DNA of 64,000 nt from Aerococcaceae bacterium DSM 111021. Lineage in GTDB: Bacteria > Bacillota > Bacilli > Lactobacillales > Aerococcaceae. The notes under the pieces were generated by a model. That model was not told the DNA's origin and searched no databases. It was given only the letters and a program-made list of their open reading frames with translations. The position numbers and the translations under genes are program-made. The stretch spans positions 1,271,309-1,335,308 of the forward strand of contig JACCEK010000001.1 of NCBI GenBank assembly GCA_020112395.1, given 5' to 3'. Below, one piece after another: positions 27,811 through 35,817 of this stretch (the stretch's first letter is position 1; every line of letters begins with the position of its first letter).

Positions 27811-28732
27811 ATAATTTATTTTTACTATATCTTTTTACAATGATCGGTGTCAGAATACTCGTGATGACAACAACTGTTAGTACTTGAGCGGTTGCAGTTG
27901 ACGTATATTCCATATATTCTGGATTCATAGCTCCAATAACAGCCGGGGTACTCAGCGATACACCTGCCGCTGACATCATCGAAAGTGAAGCCACTCCATT
28001 ATTTTTCAATACTTTTGTGTCAAGCGGGAGTTGGTATAGGTTAACTAAATAGTAAATACCTACTAATAGTAATCCCACTAAACCGGATTGCGTAGCTTCA
28101 ATTAAATTTAAGCCTTGCCCAATATTCCATCCTAATAAAGGTAGTAAAGCTGCAACTCCTGGTCCGAACAATTTATGGAACTCTTGATCAATATTTCCAA
28201 GTATTATTCCTAAAATTACTGGAATCAGCGTTGAAATGAGTGACATCCATTCAAAGCCTTCAGCTGAAGATAAACTATAGATAAATACCGGCACTAATGG
28301 AATGGCGAACAAAGAGGTAATACCAAAGACTGTCTTGTCTTCCTCTTTTCCAAAATCATTAACTAAAGCTAAATAAACTGCAGGATTAATACTTCCAATT
28401 GCAACAATGAACGCAATGGCACTAATTCCCAAAATACCACCTTGTCCAAAAATACTGATGTATAAAAGACCTAAAACAATCGTCACAATGAAGCGCACAA
28501 GTAATAGCACACCATGATTTTTCACTACTTTCTTTAAAGCACCAAGCTTCATACCTGTCCCCGAAAAGAAGCTTAATGCACCAGTAATGAAAGGCATCCC
28601 TGAACCTGAAAGTAATCCCTCAGTTAAGCCACCAACATGAAATAAATCTGGCCAAAATGTATAAATAAACGCTGATAATATCATTGGAACTAAGAAAGTG
28701 CCCGCAGGAATCTTATTGATCGACTTCAACAT
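27809..28732 (-). CDS. 2-keto-3-deoxygluconate permease family transporter
   Basis: A 307-residue membrane protein with about ten segments. KdgT-family pieces are KIPAGTFLVPMILSAFIYTFWPD, the GSGMPFITGALSFFSGTGMKLG region, AIGSINPAVYLALVNDFG and GVSLSTPAVIGAMNPEYM. No KDG kinase, aldolase or pectin genes are nearby, so the substrate may differ; a small carboxylate used by the neighbouring reductase locus is possible. ATG 28732 is chosen (AGGGGATGATAAG before it) over 28771. Confidence 0.82.
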   Translation of the reverse strand: MLKSINKIPAGTFLVPMILSAFIYTFWPDLFHVGGLTEGLLSGSGMPFITGALSFFSGTGMKLGALKKVVKNHGVLLLVRFIVTIVLGLLYISIFGQGGILGISAIAFIVAIGSINPAVYLALVNDFGKEEDKTVFGITSLFAIPLVPVFIYSLSSAEGFEWMSLISTLIPVILGIILGNIDQEFHKLFGPGVAALLPLLGWNIGQGLNLIEATQSGLVGLLLVGIYYLVNLYQLPLDTKVLKNNGVASLSMMSAAGVSLSTPAVIGAMNPEYMEYTSTATAQVLTVVVITSILTPIIVKRYSKNKL

Positions 28733-28891
28733 CTTATCATCCCCTATTTGATATTGTTTAATTATGTTCAATATACACTATTGTCAAAGAATAATCTTGA
28801 TATAGTCTCGTTTGAAGGGCCAGACGTGTTTTAGTAATAAAAAAATAGAACGCTTGGATTTACAAGCGTTCTTCCATTTAAATAATTGCAC

Positions 28892-28970
28892 AAAAAAAGG
28901 CACATAGCTTCACCACTTATAGCTGCTACCTTCCGGTCCTGACTCATTCATGGTTCCACTATTGCCAACA
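28892..28970 (-). ncRNA. ffs: Signal recognition particle RNA, short bacterial type
   Basis: The minus strand contains the SRP RNA domain IV core GTCAGGACCGGAAGGTAGCAGC (complement of about 28922-28943), including the GGAA tetraloop and the Ffh-binding internal loops. Flanking arms lengthen the hairpin. It ends in seven T (28892-28898). A fitting promoter lies just upstream. The size, about 80 nt, means the form without an Alu domain. In many Firmicutes this gene lies between tadA and dnaX; here it lies near tadA. Confidence 0.88.
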
Positions 28971-28973
28971 CTT

Positions 28974-29002
28974 ATAATAGCATAAAAGACACTCGAATGC
29001 AA
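28974..29002 (-). promoter_or_regulatory. Promoter of SRP RNA
   Basis: TTGCAT (complement of 28997-29002), a 17-bp spacer and TATTAT (complement of 28974-28979) lie directly before the SRP RNA. Confidence 0.75.
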
Positions 29003-29015
29003 AATCTTTTTAGCA

Positions 29016-29609
29016 TTAATTATCGATTTCTAATATTTCTTCCTGCACTAATATACGAAGGACTGGAATAACATCTTCTTCAAACCACGGATTAATCTTT
29101 AACCAACGTTGGTTCAAGGGTGAAGGATGTACTAATGGAAAATATTCTGGCAGATAATCTTTATAATGACGCACGGTCTCTGTTAAATTACGCTGACGCG
29201 ACTTCCCTAAATAATGCTTCTGTGAATAACTTCCAATTAATAGTATCGTCTTCAGATTCGGTAACTCATCAAGAATACGCGGATGCCATTTTGGTGCAAA
29301 CTCTTTTCTTGGTGGCACATCACCTGTCTTCGCTTTACCAGGATAATAGAAATCCATTGGTAACTGCGCAATTCGATCCGAACGATAGAATTCTTCTCGT
29401 GAAATTCCCATCCATTCACGCAATCGGTCACCACTCGGATCATTCCAAAATAATTGCGTCTCCTCCGCTTTACGCCCCGGTGCTTGGCCAATAATCGCAA
29501 TTGTCGCTTCCTCGGGTGCTTTGAATAAAGGCGGTATGCCACGATTTGTAAATGCTTCATTCATTGGATCATCCATTATTTCTTTAAAAATCTCATCCAT
29601 CTTATTCAT
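29016..29609 (-). CDS. Uracil-DNA glycosylase superfamily protein
   Basis: A 197-residue protein. The UDG-fold motif A-like stretch is AIIGQAPGRKAEETQLFWNDPSGDRLREWMG and motif 3 is FPLVHPSPLNQRW. In the middle there is ILLIGSYSQKHYL. It belongs to the broad COG1573-like group, whose members lack a proven uracil activity in several species. ATG 29609 has GGAGGG 6 bp upstream. Its promoter side is full of DnaA boxes. Confidence 0.85.
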   Translation of the reverse strand: MNKMDEIFKEIMDDPMNEAFTNRGIPPLFKAPEEATIAIIGQAPGRKAEETQLFWNDPSGDRLREWMGISREEFYRSDRIAQLPMDFYYPGKAKTGDVPPRKEFAPKWHPRILDELPNLKTILLIGSYSQKHYLGKSRQRNLTETVRHYKDYLPEYFPLVHPSPLNQRWLKINPWFEEDVIPVLRILVQEEILEIDN

Positions 29610-29635
29610 TTTCATCCCTCCGTTTACATGATAAG

Positions 29636-29864
29636 TTATCCACAATTAGTTTTATGTTAAAAATCTAGTGGATAAACCTATCAACATAGGTAAACTTTAT
29701 TGAAAATATACTATAAATGTTTCAATTTATCAACAATTAGGGTAGTTATGAACAGATAGAGGTGTGCATAAGTCTGTTCATAACTCATTTTTCTGTGGAT
29801 AGTCCAAAGTTATAAACAGATGTTCCCCTTTTTTAGAGAGTTATACACATCATTCTGTGGATAA
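29636..29864. promoter_or_regulatory. DnaA-box cluster (oriC-like)
   Basis: Compared with TTATCCACA, perfect boxes lie at 29636-29644 (+) and 29856-29864 (-). One-mismatch boxes are at 29667-29675 (-), 29727-29735 (+), 29794-29802 (-) and 29841-29849 (+). Two-mismatch boxes are at 29678-29686, 29746-29754, 29775-29783 and 29810-29818. An AT-rich stretch (about 29686-29735) lies inside. The region falls between the UDG-like gene and tadA and overlaps the tadA 3' end. It may titrate DnaA, control neighbours or be (part of) an origin. Confidence 0.7.
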
Positions 29865-30365
29865 CTTCCGTATTTTCTTCTTTTCACGCAATTCTCGAAA
29901 GAAATTTGTTAAAAGTTGTCCACACTCTTCTTCTAAGACACCTCGAATAACTTGTGGTTGATGATTAAAGCGTTCATCTTCTAAAAGATTCATCAATGTT
30001 CCACCGCACCCTGCTTTCAAGTCAGCAGCCCCGTAAACTACTGTCTCTACACGTGAATTAATTAAAGCCCCTGCACACATTGGACAAGGTTCTAACGTAA
30101 TGTACATCGTCGTCCCTTCTAGACGCCACGCATCCAATGCTTTATTGGCTGCTTGAATCGCTTTAATCTCCGCATGCCCAGTCGCATCCAGTTCTAATTC
30201 ACGGACATTATGTCCACGCGCAACAATTTCTCCGTTCTTAACAAGAATCGCACCAATTGGCACTTCCGCCTTCTCCTTAGCAACTAAAGCTTCTTTTACC
30301 GCTTCTTTCATCCATCTCTCATGCACAAGACGAATGGATTCCTCTAATTCAACTGCTTCGATCAT
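29850..30365 (-). CDS. tadA: tRNA adenosine(34) deaminase
   Basis: A 171-residue zinc deaminase that makes inosine at the wobble base of tRNA-Arg(ACG). The zinc ligands are in GHAEIKAI (His, and the catalytic Glu) and LEPCPMCAGALINSR; the VYGAADLKAGCGGTLMNLL segment and the C-terminal FFRELREKKK are typical. ATG 30365 is used because GAGGTGGAAT lies directly before it; the ATG at 30407 lacks one. Its last codons run into the DnaA-box cluster. Confidence 0.94.
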   Translation of the reverse strand: MIEAVELEESIRLVHERWMKEAVKEALVAKEKAEVPIGAILVKNGEIVARGHNVRELELDATGHAEIKAIQAANKALDAWRLEGTTMYITLEPCPMCAGALINSRVETVVYGAADLKAGCGGTLMNLLEDERFNHQPQVIRGVLEEECGQLLTNFFRELREKKKIRKLSTE

Positions 30366-30428
30366 ATTCCACCTCATATTATCTAGATTCTTAATAAAGT
30401 TAGACACAGTTTTCTATATTTTTTTTAC

Positions 30429-30479
30429 ACAAAAAACCGAGCAAACCTCTACACACTTAAGTGTACATGATTTGCCCGG
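30429..30479 (-). terminator. Terminator between the 117-residue gene and tadA
   Basis: Minus-strand CCGGGCAAATC pairs with GGTTTGCTCGG (30437-30447), with an inner TACACTTAAGTGTGTA stem, then a run of T. Confidence 0.88.
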
Positions 30480-30500
30480 ATAAATTAACTCTTTTTAGAT

Positions 30501-30854
30501 TTACTCAAAGTACTCATGAACACGGTCTGTCACGTCAGATGACATGTCTTTAGCACGGTTCATAATTGAAGAAAATGTGTCCGACGCTTGATCTTTAACG
30601 TTACCTGCACCACTTGCTAACTTAACAATCGTATTCACTTCAGAATCACTTAAGTTATCTACAGCATTCACTAAAGTATCTGAACCGTTTAATTTATGCT
30701 TTACAAATAACTTAGCTCTCTCACGGTTCACAACACCTTCAACCCGGTGTCTCACATCATCATTGTAATACATCATTGCTGCGATTCCAGCAACTGCTGC
30801 AGCTGAACCTAATAATACTAACCCTAGTGATACATTATTTCCTTTTTTATTCAT
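30501..30854 (-). CDS. Small membrane protein of unknown function (YtxH-like plan)
   Basis: A 117-residue protein with one N-terminal membrane segment (about residues 8-28, GLVLLGSAAAVAGIAAMMYY), followed by a charged helical part rich in Asp, Val and Ser. The size and plan resemble YtxH-type or general-stress envelope proteins, but no family motif is certain. It has its own extended -10 (TGCTATAAT, complement of 30917-30925) and a strong terminator, so it is a real single-gene unit. Confidence 0.7.
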   Translation of the reverse strand: MNKKGNNVSLGLVLLGSAAAVAGIAAMMYYNDDVRHRVEGVVNRERAKLFVKHKLNGSDTLVNAVDNLSDSEVNTIVKLASGAGNVKDQASDTFSSIMNRAKDMSSDVTDRVHEYFE

Positions 30855-30973
30855 CGAAATATCCTCCTTATGGGCTATATAAATTATTCAAATCTATATA
30901 TTCAATTGATAACTATATTATAGCATAAAACGCTAACACCACCTATCAATACGATGTGTAATCGAGTAACACT

Positions 30974-31002
30974 TAATAGTATATTGTGATAAGATACTAT
31001 TA
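30974..31002. promoter_or_regulatory. 9-bp inverted repeat upstream of nrdJ
   Basis: TAATAGTAT (30974-30982) and ATACTATTA (30994-31002) are perfect inverted copies, 11 nt apart, between the divergent membrane-protein and nrdJ genes. It may be an operator; no regulator is indicated. The rest of 30855-31138 holds no gene. Confidence 0.35.
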
Positions 31003-31138
31003 AAACACGCTTTATAGTATAAAATTAACCTCAAATTGATAATTCAAAATAAATTTCTGACCACTCGCCTACTCTAACAAGATTTATACGAACATATGAC
31101 GAACTAAATTTTATTTCAATGATATTCTCTATAGATTT

Positions 31139-31185
31139 AAACGATATATTGGGTTAGAATAGACAAATGGCACAATATATAGTGC
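31139..31185 (+). promoter_or_regulatory. Tandem NrdR boxes before nrdJ
   Basis: Two 16-bp sites resembling the NrdR consensus (ACACWATATATWGTGT-like) lie at 31139-31154 (AAACGATATATTGGGT) and 31170-31185 (GCACAATATATAGTGC). Their starts are 31 bp apart, three helical turns, as is usual for NrdR pairs. They overlap the promoter area of nrdJ and would mediate repression when dATP is high. Confidence 0.75.
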
Positions 31186-31221
31186 AAAATGTATTTTTAT
31201 CAATAAAGGAGCAATACAAAC

Positions 31222-33819
31222 ATGACTGAATCAATCACTCAACATATTAAATGGAGCAAAGAAAACTTAAATATAGCAATCGAATCTTTCCCACAAATTT
31301 TCCCAATGACAGATGATATGAATATCACTCACAGCGGGGTATCAAGAATGGTCATGTTAGATCGTTACTCATTCAAAGACGCTGCGAAATCAACTTTAAC
31401 AGCTGGTGATTTAGTCATCTTAACAGTGAAATCAGATCCTAAGTACCCAGCAAGAGGAATTGGGATTGTCCAAGCAATTGACACTACAAACAACGAAGTA
31501 GTTATTTGGCTTGAAGAAGAGTACCGCGCTTCATTAGAAGATGAGACGGAACGTGAAACAGGACTTGTGACACGCAAACTCGAAACAATCGATAAACCGT
31601 TAGAAATCTACTATGAACAAATCGCCAAACGTACTGCAAAAGGACTTTCGGATGTTGAAACCGATGAAGTCAAGCGTGATGAATTAAACGGTCAGTATTA
31701 TAAACAATTAAAAGATATGAACTTTGTCCCAGCAGGACGTGTTCTTTATGGAGCAGGAACAAACACTGATGTAACTTACTTCAACTGTTACGTTATGCCT
31801 TTTGTTCCAGATTCACGTGAAGGTATCTCAGATCACCGTAAAGAAGTGATGGAGATTATGAGCCGTGGTGGTGGTGTCGGAACGAACGGTTCAACACTAC
31901 GCCCTAGAAACACTCTAGCTCGCGGGGTTAACGGTAAGTCATCTGGTTCAGTTTCTTGGTTGGATGACATCGCTCAACTAACACATCTTGTTGAACAAGG
32001 TGGTAGCCGTCGTGGTGCACAGATGATTATGTTAGCTGATTGGCATCCAGATATTATTGAATTTATTATCTCAAAAATGCAAAACCCACGCGTTCTACAA
32101 TATTTAATCGAACAAACTGATGACGAACAGATTAAAACATTAGCAAAAGAAAAACTGAAGTTCACACCATTAAACCAAGCTGAAGTAACGATGTACGAAA
32201 ATATCGTTCGTTACAAAACAATGCCAGGTTTAGGTGGCTTCTCAGAACAAAATATCAAAGACGCTGAAGCTAAACTGCGTGATGGCGGTACTTACAGTGT
32301 TAATAACCCTGATTTCTTAACAGGAGCGAATATTTCCGTTACTTTAACTGATGATTTTATGGAAGCTATTGACCAAGATGGGGACTGGACATTAAGATTC
32401 CCAGATGTTGAAAATTACACTGAAGCTGAAATGGTCGCTTATAATACTGAATGGCCAGACCACGGTGATGTGCGTGAATGGGCAGATAAAGGCTACGGCA
32501 TCAAAAATTACCGTACAATCAAAGCCAAAGAGCTTTGGAAGTTAATTAATATTTGTGCAACATATTCAGCTGAACCCGGTATCTTCTTTATCGATAACGC
32601 GAATAATGATACAAATGCGACAGCTTATGGACAAAAAGTTGTTGCGACAAACCCATGTGGTGAACAACCTTTAGCACCTTACTCGGTATGTAACTTAGCT
32701 GCAGTTAACTTAGCCAACATGGTCAACAAAGATACTCATACTGTAGATTTTGACCAGTTAATCGAAACAGTTAAAACAGGTGTGCGTATGCAAGATAACG
32801 TGATTGACGCAACACCGTATTTCTTAGACGAAAACCAAAAACAAGCATTAGGTGAACGTCGTATCGGTCTTGGTGTAATGGGCTTAGCTGACTTACTTAT
32901 CTATACTGAACACGTGTATGGTTCACAAGAAGGAAACAAAGTGGTTGATGAAGTATTCAAAACAATGGCTGTTGCAGCTTACGAAGAATCAATTCAACTT
33001 GCGAAAGAAAAAGGCAGCTTCCCATTCATCGTTGGTGAAACAGAGGAAGAAACACAAGCCTTACGCCAAAAATTCATCGAAACAGGCTATATGCAAAAAA
33101 TGCCCGAACATATTCGTGAAGGTGTCTTAGCACACGGTATCCGTAACTCTCACTTACTAACTGTCGCTCCGACGGGGAGTACTGGAACAATGGTTGGTGT
33201 CGCAACTGGACTAGAACCATACTTTGCTTTCAAATATTTCCGTAGTGGACGATTAGGTAAATTCATTGAAGTGAATGCGGGAATTGTTCAAGAATATATC
33301 GATGCACATCCAGGGGCAGACGCAGAAAACTTACCTGACTACTTTGTTGAAGCAATGGCACTTGAACCAGAAGCACACGTTGATGTACAAACAACGATTC
33401 AACGTTGGGTTGATAGTTCTATCTCAAAAACAGTAAACGCGCCTAAAGGCTATACAGTAGACCAAGTTCAAAGTATCTACGAACGCTTATACAAAGGTGG
33501 CGCTAAAGGTGGAACTGTTTATGTAGATGGTTCACGCGATTCACAAGTTTTAACTCTTGCTGCAGAAGAAAATGAAGCAGAAAACATTGAATTGTTCCAA
33601 ATGGAAGAAGCACGTATTGTTGATGACCGTAAAGAATTGAAACACTTAGTTGAACAAGCCGAATCTGAGCATTACAAATCACAAGGTCACACTGATGACA
33701 TTGTATTTGGATCAGATATTGGTGATACTTGTCCAATTTGCCGTACTGGTATTGTTCAAGATATTGGTGGATGTAATACATGTACTAACTGTAACGCACA
33801 ATTACGCTGCGGTTTATAA
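31222..33819 (+). CDS. nrdJ: Adenosylcobalamin-dependent (class II) ribonucleotide reductase
   Basis: An 865-residue class II RNR. It reduces ribonucleotides using a thiyl radical made from adenosylcobalamin and works with or without oxygen. Visible landmarks are AGRVLYGAGTNTDVTYFNCY (first redox cysteine region), GGGVGTNGSTLRPRN, NPCGEQPLAPYSVCNLAAVN (active-site NxCGE with the catalytic Cys and Glu), NSHLLTVAPTGSTGTM and a C-terminal cysteine-rich tail (CPICRTGIVQDIGGCNTCTNCNAQLRC). Ribosome site AAAGGAG. It is followed 14 bp later by a cobalamin adenosyltransferase gene. No cobalamin riboswitch precedes it. Confidence 0.95.
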   Translation: MTESITQHIKWSKENLNIAIESFPQIFPMTDDMNITHSGVSRMVMLDRYSFKDAAKSTLTAGDLVILTVKSDPKYPARGIGIVQAIDTTNNEVVIWLEEEYRASLEDETERETGLVTRKLETIDKPLEIYYEQIAKRTAKGLSDVETDEVKRDELNGQYYKQLKDMNFVPAGRVLYGAGTNTDVTYFNCYVMPFVPDSREGISDHRKEVMEIMSRGGGVGTNGSTLRPRNTLARGVNGKSSGSVSWLDDIAQLTHLVEQGGSRRGAQMIMLADWHPDIIEFIISKMQNPRVLQYLIEQTDDEQIKTLAKEKLKFTPLNQAEVTMYENIVRYKTMPGLGGFSEQNIKDAEAKLRDGGTYSVNNPDFLTGANISVTLTDDFMEAIDQDGDWTLRFPDVENYTEAEMVAYNTEWPDHGDVREWADKGYGIKNYRTIKAKELWKLINICATYSAEPGIFFIDNANNDTNATAYGQKVVATNPCGEQPLAPYSVCNLAAVNLANMVNKDTHTVDFDQLIETVKTGVRMQDNVIDATPYFLDENQKQALGERRIGLGVMGLADLLIYTEHVYGSQEGNKVVDEVFKTMAVAAYEESIQLAKEKGSFPFIVGETEEETQALRQKFIETGYMQKMPEHIREGVLAHGIRNSHLLTVAPTGSTGTMVGVATGLEPYFAFKYFRSGRLGKFIEVNAGIVQEYIDAHPGADAENLPDYFVEAMALEPEAHVDVQTTIQRWVDSSISKTVNAPKGYTVDQVQSIYERLYKGGAKGGTVYVDGSRDSQVLTLAAEENEAENIELFQMEEARIVDDRKELKHLVEQAESEHYKSQGHTDDIVFGSDIGDTCPICRTGIVQDIGGCNTCTNCNAQLRCGL

Positions 33820-33833
33820 TAAGGAGTATACTC

Positions 33834-34424
33834 ATGCAAATTTACACACGGACAGGTGATCACGGTACCACTCGCATCATCGGTGGAAAGTCAGTTCATA
33901 AAGATAGCCAACAAGTCGAGGCTTACGGAACGGTGGATGAATTAAACAGTATTATCGGGATGATTGTTGCTTTAGAAGAAACGCCTAGTGATATGAAAGA
34001 AGAGCTCATGCGCATTCAACACTATTTATTCGACTGCGGTAATGACTTAGCAACACCCGAAAAACATGATAAGTATCCATATCGTACGAATGCAGACCTG
34101 GTAACTTGGTTAGAAAGTCGCATCGACGAGTATGCACCGATCCCTCCAACAGTTGAATCATTTATTCTACCGGGCGGAACACAACTCGCTGCTCAACTTC
34201 ACTTTGCACGCACCGTTACAAGACGCGCCGAGCGTCGGATTGTTAGCTTGCAACAAGAACAGACGATTAATCAGCACGTATTAAAGTTTATTAACCGTCT
34301 ATCTGATTACTTCTTTGCCCTAGCACGTGTGGCCAATACCCAAGCTGGTGTCGAAGACGTCTTGTATGAACGAAGCGGACGTGTCTTCCATACTGAATTG
34401 ACAAAAAAAAATATACCAAAATAA
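33834..34424 (+). CDS. Corrinoid adenosyltransferase, PduO type
   Basis: A 196-residue ATP:cob(I)alamin adenosyltransferase. It has the ATP-binding N terminus IYTRTGDHGTTRIIGG, VEAYGTVDELNSIIG, FILPGGTQLAAQLHFARTVTRRAERR and INRLSDYFFALARVAN, all diagnostic of the PduO-type family. It makes the adenosylcobalamin used by NrdJ, with which it is co-transcribed (14-bp gap, AAGGAG site). The frame ends in a Lys/Asn tail. Confidence 0.93.
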   Translation: MQIYTRTGDHGTTRIIGGKSVHKDSQQVEAYGTVDELNSIIGMIVALEETPSDMKEELMRIQHYLFDCGNDLATPEKHDKYPYRTNADLVTWLESRIDEYAPIPPTVESFILPGGTQLAAQLHFARTVTRRAERRIVSLQQEQTINQHVLKFINRLSDYFFALARVANTQAGVEDVLYERSGRVFHTELTKKNIPK

Positions 34425-34428
34425 TTTC

Positions 34429-34464
34429 AAAAGAGCCATCAGAAAAATTTCTGATGGCTCTTTT
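34429..34464. terminator. Bidirectional terminator after the nrdJ operon
   Basis: AAAAGAGCCATCAG (34429-34442) pairs perfectly with CTGATGGCTCTTTT (34451-34464). It lies between two convergent transcripts. Confidence 0.9.
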
Positions 34465-34494
34465 ATGTGTTACAGTTTCAACGTTTCCTATTCG

Positions 34495-35031
34495 TTATCC
34501 TTTTGAAGTCATAAATCGTTTTTGAATAATTGGCACCAGTGTCGGCTCCAGCACTAAAAAGAAGGCCACATTCCCAGCCGCATGCATTAAATCAAATGTA
34601 ATCCCTTGGGCATAATAAACCCAGAAATTAACGACACCAAACATTTGTGAAGAAAATATTGAAATGACAAACCCGTAAATTAATCCAGTCGCTCCAGCGA
34701 ACAGCGCAAAGATTACTCTTCGCGCATTCTGATGGTCCTTTAATCGATTGTATAAAGCCTTTAGAGCACTTGTAAGTAATACAATGATGCCATAGGCCGT
34801 AATTTGATAAAGTGTCCAAGGACCCATTCCAAGTAGCATATTCGAAATGACCATCGAAGTGATGGCTACTAGGAGTCCATCCAAAGTTCCCATCGTTAAA
34901 GTAATAATTATTAAAATCACTGTGACTGGTTGTACATTTGGTATAAATTGAAAGGCAATTCGCCCAATATGACACAGAGCGGTCAGTAAGGCCAGTACTG
35001 CTAGACGCTTAACTGTGAAGTACTTACTCAT
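34495..35031 (-). CDS. ECF transporter S component, probably for cobalamin (CbrT-like)
   Basis: A 178-residue membrane protein of about six segments. The stretch GRIAFQFIPNVQPVTVILIIITLTMG followed by VISNMLLGMGPWTLYQITAYG fits the S-component group that includes CbrT. Its start overlaps the stop of the DUF4430 lipoprotein gene (ATGA), and both stand behind a cobalamin riboswitch, next to the B12-using nrdJ operon. That context makes vitamin B12 the likely substrate. The ECF A/A'/T energising module must come from elsewhere. Confidence 0.82.
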   Translation of the reverse strand: MSKYFTVKRLAVLALLTALCHIGRIAFQFIPNVQPVTVILIIITLTMGTLDGLLVAITSMVISNMLLGMGPWTLYQITAYGIIVLLTSALKALYNRLKDHQNARRVIFALFAGATGLIYGFVISIFSSQMFGVVNFWVYYAQGITFDLMHAAGNVAFFLVLEPTLVPIIQKRFMTSKG

Positions 35032-35432
35032 CCTTCGAAGGCTTCAAGTTTCCACTCGACTAAGTCACCGTCTGATAACTCTAATTCAGCCGCACCAACT
35101 TCAGCCATCTCTCCGTTTAAATCAAACAACCAGTATTTCCCTGCCTCTTCATCTTGTTCATATCCGTTAATTGCAGAGATAAAGCCGTCAGCTTCTTCAA
35201 GTTCATAATGCTCTTTCATCACATCTAATAGAATCGCACCTTCTTCAACTTCTAAAACTTGTTCTCCTTCGTCAATTTCTTCTCCATCAACTGTTACTGA
35301 CACAGTCACCTCAGCTAATACCGCTTGTTCACTTGATTCAACCGGTGTTGAAGCCGTTTCTTCTGTTTGTGTCGTTTGACCACAACCAACTAATACTAAA
35401 GTTGACGCTAATAATAGTAACCATTTTTTCAT
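35028..35432 (-). CDS. DUF4430-domain lipoprotein, likely cobalamin capture
   Basis: A 134-residue protein. The lipobox is LVGC (Cys16), after a basic and hydrophobic signal peptide. The mature part, rich in acidic residues, contains the DUF4430 core (VEEGAILLDVMKEHYELEEADGFISAINGY and GKYWLFDLNGE). DUF4430 is related to the beta domain of transcobalamin-type proteins. ATG 35432 has GGGAGG upstream; the frame is also open to 35660, but that extension is the riboswitch. Coupled with the CbrT-like gene, it probably presents B12 to the importer. Confidence 0.85.
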   Translation of the reverse strand: MKKWLLLLASTLVLVGCGQTTQTEETASTPVESSEQAVLAEVTVSVTVDGEEIDEGEQVLEVEEGAILLDVMKEHYELEEADGFISAINGYEQDEEAGKYWLFDLNGEMAEVGAAELELSDGDLVEWKLEAFEG

Positions 35433-35461
35433 TCTAAATGCCTCCCATATGATTTTGTGAC

Positions 35462-35668
35462 AGATGACAGTATTCACTTCAACTATTTGGAGGGAAAAGC
35501 ATGGGTTTATTCGAATGGATCGGATATCACTCACTATTTTGCCTCGAAATAGTATGTCGGTTAAGTATGCTTGAATAAAGACCTGACTCCATGCCTTTCG
35601 CATGATTACAGTGGCGGGACCGTCTCGGAATTTAACCGAACTTCCATATTCAATATACATTTAATTTG
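35462..35668 (-). ncRNA. Cobalamin riboswitch
   Basis: On the minus strand the element shows GGAAGTTCGG (complement of 35637-35646), the GGGACGGTCCCGCC-like core, the B12-box GCCACTG (complement of 35610-35616) and GAGTCAGGTC (35581-35590). Downstream are further hairpins reaching towards the ribosome site of the DUF4430 gene. It should switch off the DUF4430-CbrT operon when adenosylcobalamin is abundant. Confidence 0.92.
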
Positions 35669-35817
35669 TATCTATCTCTCTTTATAATAATTATTAATGA
35701 AGGACAATGCAAGTTAATTGTCAGTAAAAATAATTGGTCAAATGATGAATTGAGTATTATAATCTATATATTCGCATTTTTTTGAATGCAAATTCTTTAG
35801 ACGAAGGAGTTAATTGA

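Noticed and set aside
29636..29864. Definite call of the chromosomal origin
   Set aside because: dnaA/dnaN are not in the window and gene directions do not diverge from this point, so only an oriC-like DnaA-box cluster is claimed.
30855..31221. Cobalamin riboswitch before nrdJ
   Set aside because: No GCCACTG box or related core is present; NrdR boxes are found instead.
35433..35660. 76-residue N-terminal extension of the DUF4430 lipoprotein
   Set aside because: The frame is open only because it runs through the cobalamin riboswitch; the lipoprotein signal and ribosome site fix the start at 35432.
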